Program-made: the position numbers and the translations under genes
In this document: one piece after another, positions 44,180-51,451 of the stretch
How positions within the stretch are numbered: position 1 is the first letter of the stretch
Layout of the letters: every line of letters begins with the position of its first letter
Notes under the pieces: model-generated
What the model saw: only the letters and a program-made list of their open reading frames with translations
What the model was told of the DNA's origin: nothing
Databases searched by the model: none
Assembly (NCBI GenBank): GCA_944384995.1
Contig: CALWVN010000001.1
Coordinates: forward strand, 372,001 to 436,000
Length of the DNA stretch: 64,000 nucleotides
Reading direction: 5' to 3'
Source: an uncultured Clostridia bacterium
GTDB taxonomy: Bacteria; Bacillota; Clostridia; Oscillospirales; Acutalibacteraceae

Positions 44180-44728
44180 TTATTCTATACGTTTGGCAAG
44201 CTGATATGCGCGCTGCAGATCAGCCTCCGGCACACCGTGCTCGTCCGTGCCCGCCGCCGTGACTGTCCCGATAATCTTAGTGTTCATCACGGAAAACGCA
44301 CGGCCTGCCTGCTGCGCAAGGATCGTCTGCCCGGGTTCGGCTTCGTCCCCCGCCGTCAAAAGCAGAACCGCCTTTTTCGGCTTCGGGACAGGCGTTTGGA
44401 CGCCGCGGCGAAACCGCGCACAGTAGAACCGTTGGAAACGGTCGAACAGCGCTTTCATCGGTGCGGGAAACGACATCAAATAAATCGGCGTGGCGACCAC
44501 GACGAGGTCCGCTTCAAAATAGCGGCGCATAAACAGATCCAGATCCTTTTTGGAGCAGCCGTCGGAGGCCTTGCAGTAGCCGCAATCATTACAGGGCGTG
44601 GGCTTCAAATCGAACAGCCGCACGACCTCGACCTCGCAGCTTTTCGGAAGCCCCTTTAGGAACGCGCCGCACAGCTTTGCGGTATTGCCCACCGCACGCG
44701 GCGAGCCGAACAGCACCAGCGCCTTCAT
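44180..44728 (-). CDS. Flavodoxin-fold iron-sulfur flavoprotein (NADPH-dependent FMN reductase family)
   Basis: About 182 residues with a flavodoxin-like fold, the FMN loop 'GSPRAVGNTA' near residues 8-17, and a compact Cys motif C-x2-C-x2-C-x5-C ('CNDCGYCKASDGC') of the iron-sulfur flavoprotein (Isf) type, which holds a 4Fe-4S cluster. It is likely an electron-transfer or oxygen/peroxide-reducing protein. Its ATG overlaps the pyrB stop (ATGA), so it is translationally coupled to pyrB; the link to pyrimidine synthesis is unclear. The start is set by that overlap. Confidence 0.88.
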   Translation of the reverse strand: MKALVLFGSPRAVGNTAKLCGAFLKGLPKSCEVEVVRLFDLKPTPCNDCGYCKASDGCSKKDLDLFMRRYFEADLVVVATPIYLMSFPAPMKALFDRFQRFYCARFRRGVQTPVPKPKKAVLLLTAGDEAEPGQTILAQQAGRAFSVMNTKIIGTVTAAGTDEHGVPEADLQRAYQLAKRIE

Positions 44729-45795
44729 TCCTCCAGCAGGCTGTCGCAATACAGACAGACCGCCCTGCCCCCTTTGTCATAGAATCGATGCGGCACATAG
44801 CTTTCCGTGTTGGTAACGCATCGCGGATTTTTGCACGAACGCGCATCGTCCCAGCGCTGCGGCGCGGGCAGCGTGCCGGAACGTGATTGCAGCATGGTGA
44901 TGATGAGCGCCATGCGCGCATACATACCGTATTCCGCCTGCTCGAAATATTTCGCGCGCGGGTCGTCGTCGACGCCGACGGTGATCTCATCCACACGCGG
45001 CAGCGGATGCAGCACCACGAGGTCGGATTTTGCAAGCCGCATTTTTTCCTCATCCAGCACATAGATGCCCTTTTGCGCCTCATACTCTTCTATAGACGGG
45101 AACCGTTCCTGCTGGATACGCGTCATATACAGCACGTCAAGCTCTGCGATCGACGCTTCCAGACTGTCGGAAAAGCTGTATGCACAGCCGCTTTCTTCGA
45201 GGATCTTGAGAATATACGGCGGCATTTGCAGCTGCGGCGTGGAGATCATCACAAAACGGTTGCCTTTGTATTTGGACAGCGTTTTGATGAGCGAATGCAC
45301 CGTCCTGCCGTTTTTCATATCGCCGCAAAGCCCGATCGTCAAGCCCTCCAACGTGCCCTTTTCATAGGAAAGCGTTACAAGGTCGGTAAGCGTCTGCGTC
45401 GGGTGCAGGTGCCCGCCGTCGCCCGCATTGATAATGGGGCTTTTGGAATAAAGCGACGCGGCAAACGCCGAGCCTTCCACAGGATTGCGCATCACGATCA
45501 GATCCGCGTAGCCGCTGACAACGCGGATGGTGTCTTTCAAGCTCTCACCTTTTGCGACAGAGGCGTTGGAAGGGTTGTCAAAGCCAATGACCTTGCCGCC
45601 GAGACGCAGCATGGCAGTCTGAAACGACATCTGCGTACGTGTGGAGGGCTCATAAAACAACGTCGCCATGATCTTGCCGTGGCAGGCGTCTGTAAATATC
45701 GAGGGGTTATCGCGGATCATACCCGCCAGACGGATGATCTCCGCCAAATCCTCTTTGGTCATATCTGCAAGGTCGATCAAATTGCGTGCCTGCAT
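44725..45795 (-). CDS. pyrB: Aspartate carbamoyltransferase with fused PyrI-like zinc domain
   Basis: A 356-residue protein. The N-terminal ~310 residues are PyrB, catalysing carbamoyl phosphate plus aspartate to carbamoyl aspartate. Landmarks include STRT (51-54) in 'YEPSTRTQMSF', 'HPTQTLTDL' and 'HPLPRVDEI'. The last ~45 residues contain C321-x4-C326-x20-C347-x2-C350, spaced like the zinc site of the regulatory subunit PyrI (C-x4-C...C-x2-C). No PyrI nucleotide domain is present. I start at ATG 45795 with GGGAG upstream; an earlier in-frame ATG sits at the likely transcript start. The flavoprotein gene follows with an ATGA overlap. Confidence 0.94.
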   Translation of the reverse strand: MQARNLIDLADMTKEDLAEIIRLAGMIRDNPSIFTDACHGKIMATLFYEPSTRTQMSFQTAMLRLGGKVIGFDNPSNASVAKGESLKDTIRVVSGYADLIVMRNPVEGSAFAASLYSKSPIINAGDGGHLHPTQTLTDLVTLSYEKGTLEGLTIGLCGDMKNGRTVHSLIKTLSKYKGNRFVMISTPQLQMPPYILKILEESGCAYSFSDSLEASIAELDVLYMTRIQQERFPSIEEYEAQKGIYVLDEEKMRLAKSDLVVLHPLPRVDEITVGVDDDPRAKYFEQAEYGMYARMALIITMLQSRSGTLPAPQRWDDARSCKNPRCVTNTESYVPHRFYDKGGRAVCLYCDSLLEE

Positions 45796-45876
45796 ACCTG
45801 TCACTCCCACGATGTTGGATTTCCGCGCTGTGTATCCGCCGCTTTCCATGCAGCGAGCGCGCTTGCTTTTCATTTT

Positions 45877-45905
45877 ATTGTAACAAGGTTCCGAAAAAAA
45901 AGCAA
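45877..45905 (-). promoter_or_regulatory. pyrB promoter
   Basis: Minus-strand TTGCTT (45905-45900), 17 bp, TACAAT (45882-45877). About 75 nt of leader follow; no PyrR-type attenuator was seen. Confidence 0.65.
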
Positions 45906-45985
45906 GCCGTCAATGCCGCATTTTCGCGATTCGGAAGGCTGCCCGTCTGCATACGGTAAAACTGTTCGGAAAGAAAGGCAAACAC

Positions 45986-46026
45986 AAAAAGCCCGCAGGC
46001 CGTTTGGAAACGGCAAGCAGGCTTTT
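45986..46026 (-). terminator. Terminator of DUF2804 gene
   Basis: Minus-strand AAAAGCCTGC...GCGGGCTTTTT with an inner GCCGTTTCC/AAACGGC stem, ending in T-run. Confidence 0.8.
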
Positions 46027-46045
46027 TGCAGTATATTTATGTAAC

Positions 46046-47068
46046 TTACCAATGGTTATCCGAAAATTCACAGAACGCCGTCATGTCCCGAATCTCCAGT
46101 GTTGTGCCGTCGTCCATACCGACCGTTCCGTTCCATTTGCCAAAGACCTGATGGCAGCGGTTGCCTACACCTAAAAAACGCAGATTGGTGTAATTGTCAT
46201 ATTCGGGCGTCATCGTCATCTCAAAGCGGCCGTCGTTGGAGGTAAACACCCACGGCTTCATATAATCCTTTGGGTCCTTTTTCAGGTAAACCTGATCGAT
46301 TTTATGCGCCGCGCCGTCCAAAAAAAGCGTGTTTTCGCTGGCGGCGCGCATGTCGCCGAAGCCCCAGCCGATCTCAAAGCCGAAGATCCGCCCGTCGGGA
46401 AGCCGGTGGCTTCCGTTGCCCCAATACCAGCTTTGTATAAACGGCCAAACGCCGCGCCCCCAATCGAGCAGCCCAAACGCGGTCTCCGGGTGAAATTCGA
46501 TCACCCTTTTGCCGAGGCGCACTCTGCCGGTGACGGGCATGCAGTTTATCTTTTGATTTAAGTAAAAATGCCCTTTTTGCTTAAAGGGAACCGCCATAAC
46601 CAGCGATTGCAGGCCGGGCATGACATCATAAATGATATCCGCCTTAAAATCGCCGCCCTTTTTGTTGCGGCCGCGCAGCTTCAAAACACGCTTTGTCTCC
46701 GTCACATCGAAGGACATATAAAAATTCTTTTTGTCGATGGTGATCTTGTGCGGTATTTCCGTATTGGCAGGCAGATGATATTTATCAAACGGAAATAAAA
46801 CCAAATCGTTGCACTCGAATTTTTCCCCGGTCTGCCGGTCAAAAAGGGTGACGCCGCTCATCCCGCCGTAGGACAGCGTACCGATGGTCATTTGCATGGT
46901 ATAGCGTTCGTCCGTAATCTGGTAAAAATCCCACTCTTTAATGCGCAGCGGGTTTGCCCGGATGTCGCTGCGCGCGTAATCATACAGGTTGTGCACGCAG
47001 AAGCCCGGTTCGGCGACGTTCCCCCGTGCATCCAGCAGTCGCGTACGTTTCGTGATTTGATGCTGCAT
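46046..47068 (-). CDS. DUF2804 family protein
   Basis: A 340-residue protein of the DUF2804 family, which has no proven function. It has the family-typical N-terminal 'RTRLLDARGNVAEPGF', then 'IKEWDFYQI', and Trp/Gly-rich segments ('LLDWGRGVWPFIQSWYWGN', 'FEIGWGFGD') in the central to C-terminal part. A beta-rich, lipocalin- or carotenoid-hydratase-like fold has been proposed for relatives; this is not shown here. No signal peptide. AAGGAG precedes the ATG. It lies 87 nt after a lipoprotein gene on the same strand and shares its terminator. Confidence 0.9.
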   Translation of the reverse strand: MQHQITKRTRLLDARGNVAEPGFCVHNLYDYARSDIRANPLRIKEWDFYQITDERYTMQMTIGTLSYGGMSGVTLFDRQTGEKFECNDLVLFPFDKYHLPANTEIPHKITIDKKNFYMSFDVTETKRVLKLRGRNKKGGDFKADIIYDVMPGLQSLVMAVPFKQKGHFYLNQKINCMPVTGRVRLGKRVIEFHPETAFGLLDWGRGVWPFIQSWYWGNGSHRLPDGRIFGFEIGWGFGDMRAASENTLFLDGAAHKIDQVYLKKDPKDYMKPWVFTSNDGRFEMTMTPEYDNYTNLRFLGVGNRCHQVFGKWNGTVGMDDGTTLEIRDMTAFCEFSDNHW

Positions 47069-47155
47069 AAGTTGTCTCCTTTTTTATAAACTTTTGTACA
47101 TTTGGGGCGAAAAGGCTTGTTTTGCGCGGCGCCGCGCAAGTCCGCGTGCGGGGTG

Positions 47156-48025
47156 TCAATATTGAAAACCGGTAATTTCAAGCGTATTCTGCAGCGCGGC
47201 GGTTCCGTCGATTTCAAAACGGATCGGCTTTACTTCAATCGCCCCTTTTGCCGTAATTTGAACATAGGTCATCTGCTTTAGCGAGACGATTTCCAGCGTA
47301 TGGGGGTTGAGCACCAAAGTCGCGGTACAGTCATGATAATAGATCGAATAATACTCCGGCTTGACGACGCGGAGTTTTTCGATCTCCGTATCTATGACCT
47401 TTTTGGAGATCGGAGAAAACATCTGCCCATGATAAGAAACAAAAGGTTCGGGGTCTGTTTCGGGATTGAGCGTGATGACGATCTCATAATTCCCGTCCGA
47501 AAGTTCTCGGCAAGCAGCCGTTTGAATCGCTTCATCCGCATCTTCCGGCGCGAGCAGGCAGCCTGCGCTGCCTTCATAGAGTGGAAAATAGGTGGTATCT
47601 GCGCCCTTTTCATGGATCTCGGGATCGCTTTCGGCTTTTTCCTTTGTGGTCATAAACCGGGAAGCCAGACTCAGCGCAATATTGACGGCAGCCTGATCGA
47701 AATTCTTTTCCGTAATCTCCTGATATTCCATTTTCGTATATGCCGGCTTTTCGGACTTTGCTTTGTTCATGACCGATGTATACAGTGCCAGAATCTCCGT
47801 TTTTGTGGTCGGTACAGTCGGCTGTGCAGCTTCTCGCGCCTGCACCTGTGCTGCATCCTGCGTACTGCCCATGGTAGTCGGCACGTCAGTTGGATCCGCC
47901 CCATTTACTGCTGTTGTTGTCGTATTGCCGCTGTCGTCACCGGACGAGGATTTGCAGGCCGCGAGTGAAAACAGTATGGCAACCGCCATGCCCAGCGCAA
48001 GGCATTTAGACCCCGTTTTTTTCAT
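47156..48025 (-). CDS. Lipoprotein of unknown function (paralogue of 22739-23686)
   Basis: A 289-residue lipoprotein. The lipobox LAAC gives the lipidated Cys at about residue 24; a Ser/Thr/Asp-rich linker follows. The soluble part aligns in three blocks with the membrane-anchored protein at 22739-23686, so the two belong to one family with different anchors. I do not recognise the family. 'GQMFSPISKK' and 'DGNYEIVITL' are the most conserved-looking spots. GAGG precedes the ATG. A consensus promoter lies upstream, and the DUF2804 gene follows. Confidence 0.82.
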   Translation of the reverse strand: MKKTGSKCLALGMAVAILFSLAACKSSSGDDSGNTTTTAVNGADPTDVPTTMGSTQDAAQVQAREAAQPTVPTTKTEILALYTSVMNKAKSEKPAYTKMEYQEITEKNFDQAAVNIALSLASRFMTTKEKAESDPEIHEKGADTTYFPLYEGSAGCLLAPEDADEAIQTAACRELSDGNYEIVITLNPETDPEPFVSYHGQMFSPISKKVIDTEIEKLRVVKPEYYSIYYHDCTATLVLNPHTLEIVSLKQMTYVQITAKGAIEVKPIRFEIDGTAALQNTLEITGFQY

Positions 48026-48096
48026 TTTTATGCCTCATTTCCCGGCGTCTTCATAAAAAATAGGCAAAATATATAAAAAATATATTTTCGAAATGT

Positions 48097-48125
48097 ATTT
48101 TATAGCATAATGTACGAACAGTCAA
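48097..48125 (-). promoter_or_regulatory. Promoter of lipoprotein gene
   Basis: Minus-strand TTGACT (48125-48120), 17 bp, TAAAAT (48102-48097). Confidence 0.65.
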
Positions 48126-48222
48126 TTCTTTTTTCCGATTCTGTACAAATATATATTATCCGTCCATTAACATCAATTATGTCGCCCTTTTCAAACGGAT
48201 TTTTGAAATATTAAAAAAATAC

Positions 48223-48251
48223 TTGACAAAGGTTCGTGTGCGTAGTATGAT
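48223..48251 (+). promoter_or_regulatory. Promoter of initiator tRNA
   Basis: TTGACA (48223-48228), 17 bp, TATGAT (48246-48251). Confidence 0.75.
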
Positions 48252-48281
48252 ATTAAAGCGCTCAAGGGAGCAGCTCTATAT

Positions 48282-48358
<77 letters not shown>

Positions 48359-48362
48359 GATC

Positions 48363-48399
48363 GGAAAAGCAGGTGCTTGTGCATCTGCTTTTCCTTTTC
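48363..48399 (+). terminator. Terminator of tRNA-fMet
   Basis: GGAAAAGCAG (48363-48372) pairs with CTGCTTTTCC (48385-48394) and a T-run follows. Confidence 0.88.
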
Positions 48400-48686
48400 A
48401 TAAGAAGGCAACGTCAATTAGTCAATTATAAGAAAAACGCACTTTGCTTCTGTGCGCGGCGGCAAGAACAATGCATAGAAAAAGTCTGTACAAAGGTACT
48501 GAAATATTCTGCATATCCGCCTGCGGGCAAGGAAAATGACATCTTCTACCTTGCTGCTCCTGCTCATAAAACTGATTTACGGTTGTATGCGGTGAATTCC
48601 AAAGCGAAATGCTGCAATTCCGGTTATTGTGCAAACAAGATACTGGGCTGGATCCGCTCTTTTTTCATAATTTTGCGGCATTTTTC
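48400..48686. other. Non-coding stretch between tRNA-fMet and surface protein gene
   Basis: About 290 bp with no ribosome site, no convincing frame and no strong hairpin. A 105-codon frame begins inside the terminator and looks random. It could be a decayed gene. Confidence 0.5.
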
Positions 48687-48715
48687 TTGACAGGGCACTA
48701 AATATATTGTAAACT
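48687..48715 (+). promoter_or_regulatory. Promoter of surface protein gene
   Basis: TTGACA (48687-48692), 17 bp, TAAACT (48710-48715) with an upstream TG. Confidence 0.7.
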
Positions 48716-48770
48716 AATTACTAAGAACGGGCTTGTGCCCGAAATTTTGCAGAAAAAGAGGGAATTACTT

Positions 48771-49631
48771 ATGAAAAAGGTTCTCGCAGTTCTGATGACA
48801 CTGGTTTTGGCAGTGACGCTCTGCGTACCGAGCTTTGCGGCAAACGATGACACGACAGCCCCCACGGATGAAATCACGGCAGTCATTGAAGAGATCCTCG
48901 GTTCCATTCTCGGCAGCGACGGCACCGTAGACGTGGATGCTGTTTTGCAAGCCTTGAGTGGTCTGCTTGGCGGTTCGGTGAACCCGGATGCTATTCCGGA
49001 TCTTAGCCAGCCGGTTGCCAATCAGGTGGTAAAAGCGTTAGCTGCTGCCGGTATGACGAAAGCGGATCTGCAGGCGACGTTTGACCAGATGCTGGAAGAC
49101 GGTCAGATTTCCGAAACGACCTACGGCTATCTGATGAACGCTGTAAAAGCTCTGCCCGACGACGGCTCACAGGGCGGCATTATTGATGATGCACAGGCGG
49201 CTGAAATTGCCGGTCAGATCCTGTCCGCTTTGAATGCTTTGGGTGTAACGAACGACCAGATCATCGAAGCCTTAGATTCGATGTATGCAAACGGTACTTT
49301 GCCCGAAGAGGTGTACGACGCGATTATTAAGCAGATCAATGCGGCGGAAAACACCACGGCTGCGGATCCCGGCGAAGGCGGTCTTGGCGGTCTCCTCGGC
49401 GGCGTAGGCGACTTCTTTGGTGGTATCTTTGATACGATCGGCGGTCTGCTGGGCTTCGGCGGCGGTGATGACAGCGGTGACAGCGGCAATAACACTACTA
49501 CACCGGAAAATGCCGGTGAGTATGGCGGTTCTGACCCGACGGGCGACACAGTCGTGTTTGCAGTTGTCGGCGTTGCGGCGGTTGCCGGTGTTGCACTGCT
49601 TCTGACCAGAAAGAAAAAGTCTGACAAATAA
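48771..49631 (+). CDS. Secreted surface protein with C-terminal anchor, function unknown
   Basis: A 286-residue protein. A Sec signal peptide with cleavage after 'PSFA' (about residue 24) is followed by a helical, Asp/Ala-rich region with a repeated 'EITAVIEEILGSILGSDGT'-like style, a Gly-rich flexible region (about 195-240) and a C-terminal hydrophobic helix with a KKKSDK tail. Before the helix sits 'GSDPTGDT', which resembles but does not match the NPxTG-type sortase signals. It is therefore either sortase-linked or simply membrane-anchored. GAGGGA precedes the ATG. No sortase gene is in the window. Confidence 0.82.
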   Translation: MKKVLAVLMTLVLAVTLCVPSFAANDDTTAPTDEITAVIEEILGSILGSDGTVDVDAVLQALSGLLGGSVNPDAIPDLSQPVANQVVKALAAAGMTKADLQATFDQMLEDGQISETTYGYLMNAVKALPDDGSQGGIIDDAQAAEIAGQILSALNALGVTNDQIIEALDSMYANGTLPEEVYDAIIKQINAAENTTAADPGEGGLGGLLGGVGDFFGGIFDTIGGLLGFGGGDDSGDSGNNTTTPENAGEYGGSDPTGDTVVFAVVGVAAVAGVALLLTRKKKSDK

Positions 49632-49650
49632 GCATTTCTCAGATGTAGGC

Positions 49651-49685
49651 AAGAGGCCCGGTCCTTCGGGTCTCTTGTTTTTTTA
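49651..49685 (+). terminator. Terminator of surface protein gene
   Basis: CAAGAGGCCCG pairs with CGGGTCTCTTG (one G-T pair), then a long T-run that overlaps the coaX -35 box. Confidence 0.88.
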
Positions 49686-49703
49686 TTCTTTCTATGATAC
49701 AAT
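49676..49703 (+). promoter_or_regulatory. coaX promoter, overlapping the upstream terminator
   Basis: TTGTTT (49676-49681), 16 bp, TACAAT (49698-49703). The -35 box lies in the T-tract of the preceding terminator. Confidence 0.5.
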
Positions 49704-49738
49704 AAGCGGGTCAAGGTACGGGAAACGAGGTGCTTAAT

Positions 49739-50503
49739 ATGGTTCTGACACTGGATGTCGGCAATACCAATATCAATTTAGGGCTGTTTGACGGCGATAC
49801 AATTTGTATGCGCGCACGCTTTGCAACGCAGCGCGACAACACCGACGATCAATTTGCCGTACTGCTGCACACACTGGTCACCATGCACGGGATCGACCCG
49901 GCTGCCATACAGGGCGGAATCATCAGTTCCGTCGTTCCGGAATTGACAGCGGAATTGGAAAATGCAGTTTATATATTGACCGGCAAAAAGCCCTTATGCC
50001 TTGTACCCGGTGTTAAGACCGGCTTGAATATCCTGATCGACAATCCTGCGCAGCTCGGTGCAGATCTGGCTGCCGGCGCAGTCGGTGCAGTCGTGCGCTA
50101 TCCCCTGCCTGCATTTGTGATCGATCTTGGCACGGCGACCAAGATTTATGCTGTGGACGAACACAAAAGCTTTCGCGGCTGCACGATCGCTCCGGGTGTG
50201 CGCGTATCGCTGAAAGCGCTCACCAAGGTCAGCTCGCTGCTGCCTGCCATTCCCTTAGAGCCGCCGAAAAAAACGTGCGGCACCAATTCTGTGGAAAGCA
50301 TGCAAAGCGGCGTCATCCTCGGGACTGCCGCAATGATCGACGGGCTTTTGGATCGCTTTACGGAAGAACTCGGCACGCCGAGAAGTGTGATCGCCACAGG
50401 CGGCCTTGCCGCAAGCATTTACTCGGTCTGCCGTCACGCCATGCAGTTGGATGTCGATTTGATTTTATATGGTTTAAAGGCGATCTATGAAAAAAACAAA
50501 TAG
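49739..50503 (+). CDS. coaX: Type III pantothenate kinase
   Basis: A 254-residue CoaX, which phosphorylates pantothenate in the first step of CoA synthesis. It starts with 'LDVGNTNINLGLFDG' (phosphate loop), and has 'GADLAAGAVGAV' (the usual GADR motif has Leu for Arg) and 'DLGTATKIYAVD' with the catalytic Asp region. CoaX enzymes need a monovalent cation and are insensitive to CoA. The start is ATG 49739, with GAGG 8 nt upstream. The ECF S-component gene follows after 76 nt on the same strand. Confidence 0.95.
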   Translation: MVLTLDVGNTNINLGLFDGDTICMRARFATQRDNTDDQFAVLLHTLVTMHGIDPAAIQGGIISSVVPELTAELENAVYILTGKKPLCLVPGVKTGLNILIDNPAQLGADLAAGAVGAVVRYPLPAFVIDLGTATKIYAVDEHKSFRGCTIAPGVRVSLKALTKVSSLLPAIPLEPPKKTCGTNSVESMQSGVILGTAAMIDGLLDRFTEELGTPRSVIATGGLAASIYSVCRHAMQLDVDLILYGLKAIYEKNK

Positions 50504-50579
50504 ATAAGCTGACCCCCCTTTCATTCCCCGCTATATTTTGCGCTGCATCCCTTTGGGAGCAGCAGCAAGGAGGATAAAT

Positions 50580-51215
50580 ATGGCAAACAACAAATCTGTG
50601 CGCACGCGCACGGGCAAGACTGTCATGCTGGTGGAAACCGCTATGCTTACGGCGATCGTGGTGGTGATGTCATTCACCCCCCTTGGTTACCTGCGCATAG
50701 GCGGTTTGGAGCTGACGCTGATCATGGTCCCGGTTATCATCGGCGCCGTGACCCAAGGGCCGGCCGTCGCCGCATTCCTTGGCGGTATTTTTGGGCTGAC
50801 CAGCTTCGCCCAGTGTTTTATGGGCAGCGCGCTGGGCACGATCCTGGTATCCATCAGCATCCCGCGCGCCTTCGCGGTCTGCGTGATCCCGCGCATCCTG
50901 GCAGGTCTTTTCTGCGGGCTTCTGTTTTCCGCTTGCCGCAAGCGCGATCCACGCGGCACATGGAGCTTTGCGGTCGCCGGTATTTCCGGTCCCCTGTTCA
51001 ATACCGCTTTCTTTTTGGGGCTTTTAGCACTTCTTTTTTGGAATGTGCAGTTCTCCGCGGAGCAGGCTGCATCGCTCGGCGGCGTGGATACGGTGCTCAA
51101 AACCGTGATCGGTATTGCCGCCGGTATCAACGCACCCATTGAGCTTGTGGTCTGTGCAGTTTTAGGCTCGGCGGTCGGCAAGGGATTATCCGTTGCACTT
51201 AAGCGACTGCGCTGA
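50580..51215 (+). CDS. panT: ECF transporter substrate-binding S component, probably pantothenate (PanT-like)
   Basis: A 211-residue S component with six membrane segments. The tract 'TPLGYLRIGGLELTL' and 'PVIIGAVTQGPAVAAFLGGIFGLTSF' is characteristic of PanT-like vitamin-binding subunits, which work with a shared ECF energy module (EcfA/EcfT, not in this window). Location directly after coaX supports pantothenate uptake for CoA synthesis. AAGGAGG precedes the ATG by 6-7 nt. A small GCTGC/GCAGC hairpin just before it could mask or space the site. Specificity is inferred from family and context. Confidence 0.82.
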   Translation: MANNKSVRTRTGKTVMLVETAMLTAIVVVMSFTPLGYLRIGGLELTLIMVPVIIGAVTQGPAVAAFLGGIFGLTSFAQCFMGSALGTILVSISIPRAFAVCVIPRILAGLFCGLLFSACRKRDPRGTWSFAVAGISGPLFNTAFFLGLLALLFWNVQFSAEQAASLGGVDTVLKTVIGIAAGINAPIELVVCAVLGSAVGKGLSVALKRLR

Positions 51216-51221
51216 ATACAC

Positions 51222-51256
51222 AAAAAAGGAAGGACGCAGCCGTCCTTCCTTTTTTC
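51222..51256 (+). terminator. Terminator of coaX-panT operon
   Basis: AAAAAAGGAAGGACG pairs with CGTCCTTCCTTTTTT around CAGC, ending in a T-run. Confidence 0.92.
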
Positions 51257-51301
51257 TATGCAATTCGGGAACAGCAAAGCAGGCATTTCCATAGAATGTA
51301 C

Positions 51302-51350
51302 TGTGCAGACCACAAGCGTCTGCGGCGGGGGCGGTAGTGCGGTCTGCACA
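51302..51350. repeat. Perfect 10-bp inverted repeat with 29-nt loop
   Basis: TGTGCAGACC (51302-51311) and GGTCTGCACA (51341-51350) are perfect arms in the non-coding stretch between panT and the MFS gene. The loop is GC-rich. No gene or T-tract explains it. Confidence 0.5.
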
Positions 51351-51390
51351 CGCACTCCAAGGGGAGCCGCACCGCACATCGCAGGCGCAG

Positions 51391-51419
51391 AAAAGCCCGC
51401 AGGCAAATGCCTGCGGGCT
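51391..51419 (-). terminator. Terminator of MFS transporter gene
   Basis: AGCCCGCAGGCA/TGCCTGCGGGCT (51394-51419) with a minus-strand TTTTC exit, 30 nt past the MFS stop. Confidence 0.85.
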
Positions 51420-51451
51420 GAAACTTTGTGCTTTACAGGCAAGGCTCTGCA

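Noticed and set aside
45796-45870. Pyrimidine attenuator (PyrR type) in the pyrB leader
   Set aside because: No conserved PyrR-binding sequence and no paired terminator/antiterminator hairpins in the leader.
48373-48690. A 105-codon plus-strand frame after tRNA-fMet
   Set aside because: It begins inside the terminator, has no ribosome site, and its composition looks random.
50504-50579. Riboswitch between coaX and panT
   Set aside because: Only a small hairpin is visible; nothing resembles a known riboswitch core.
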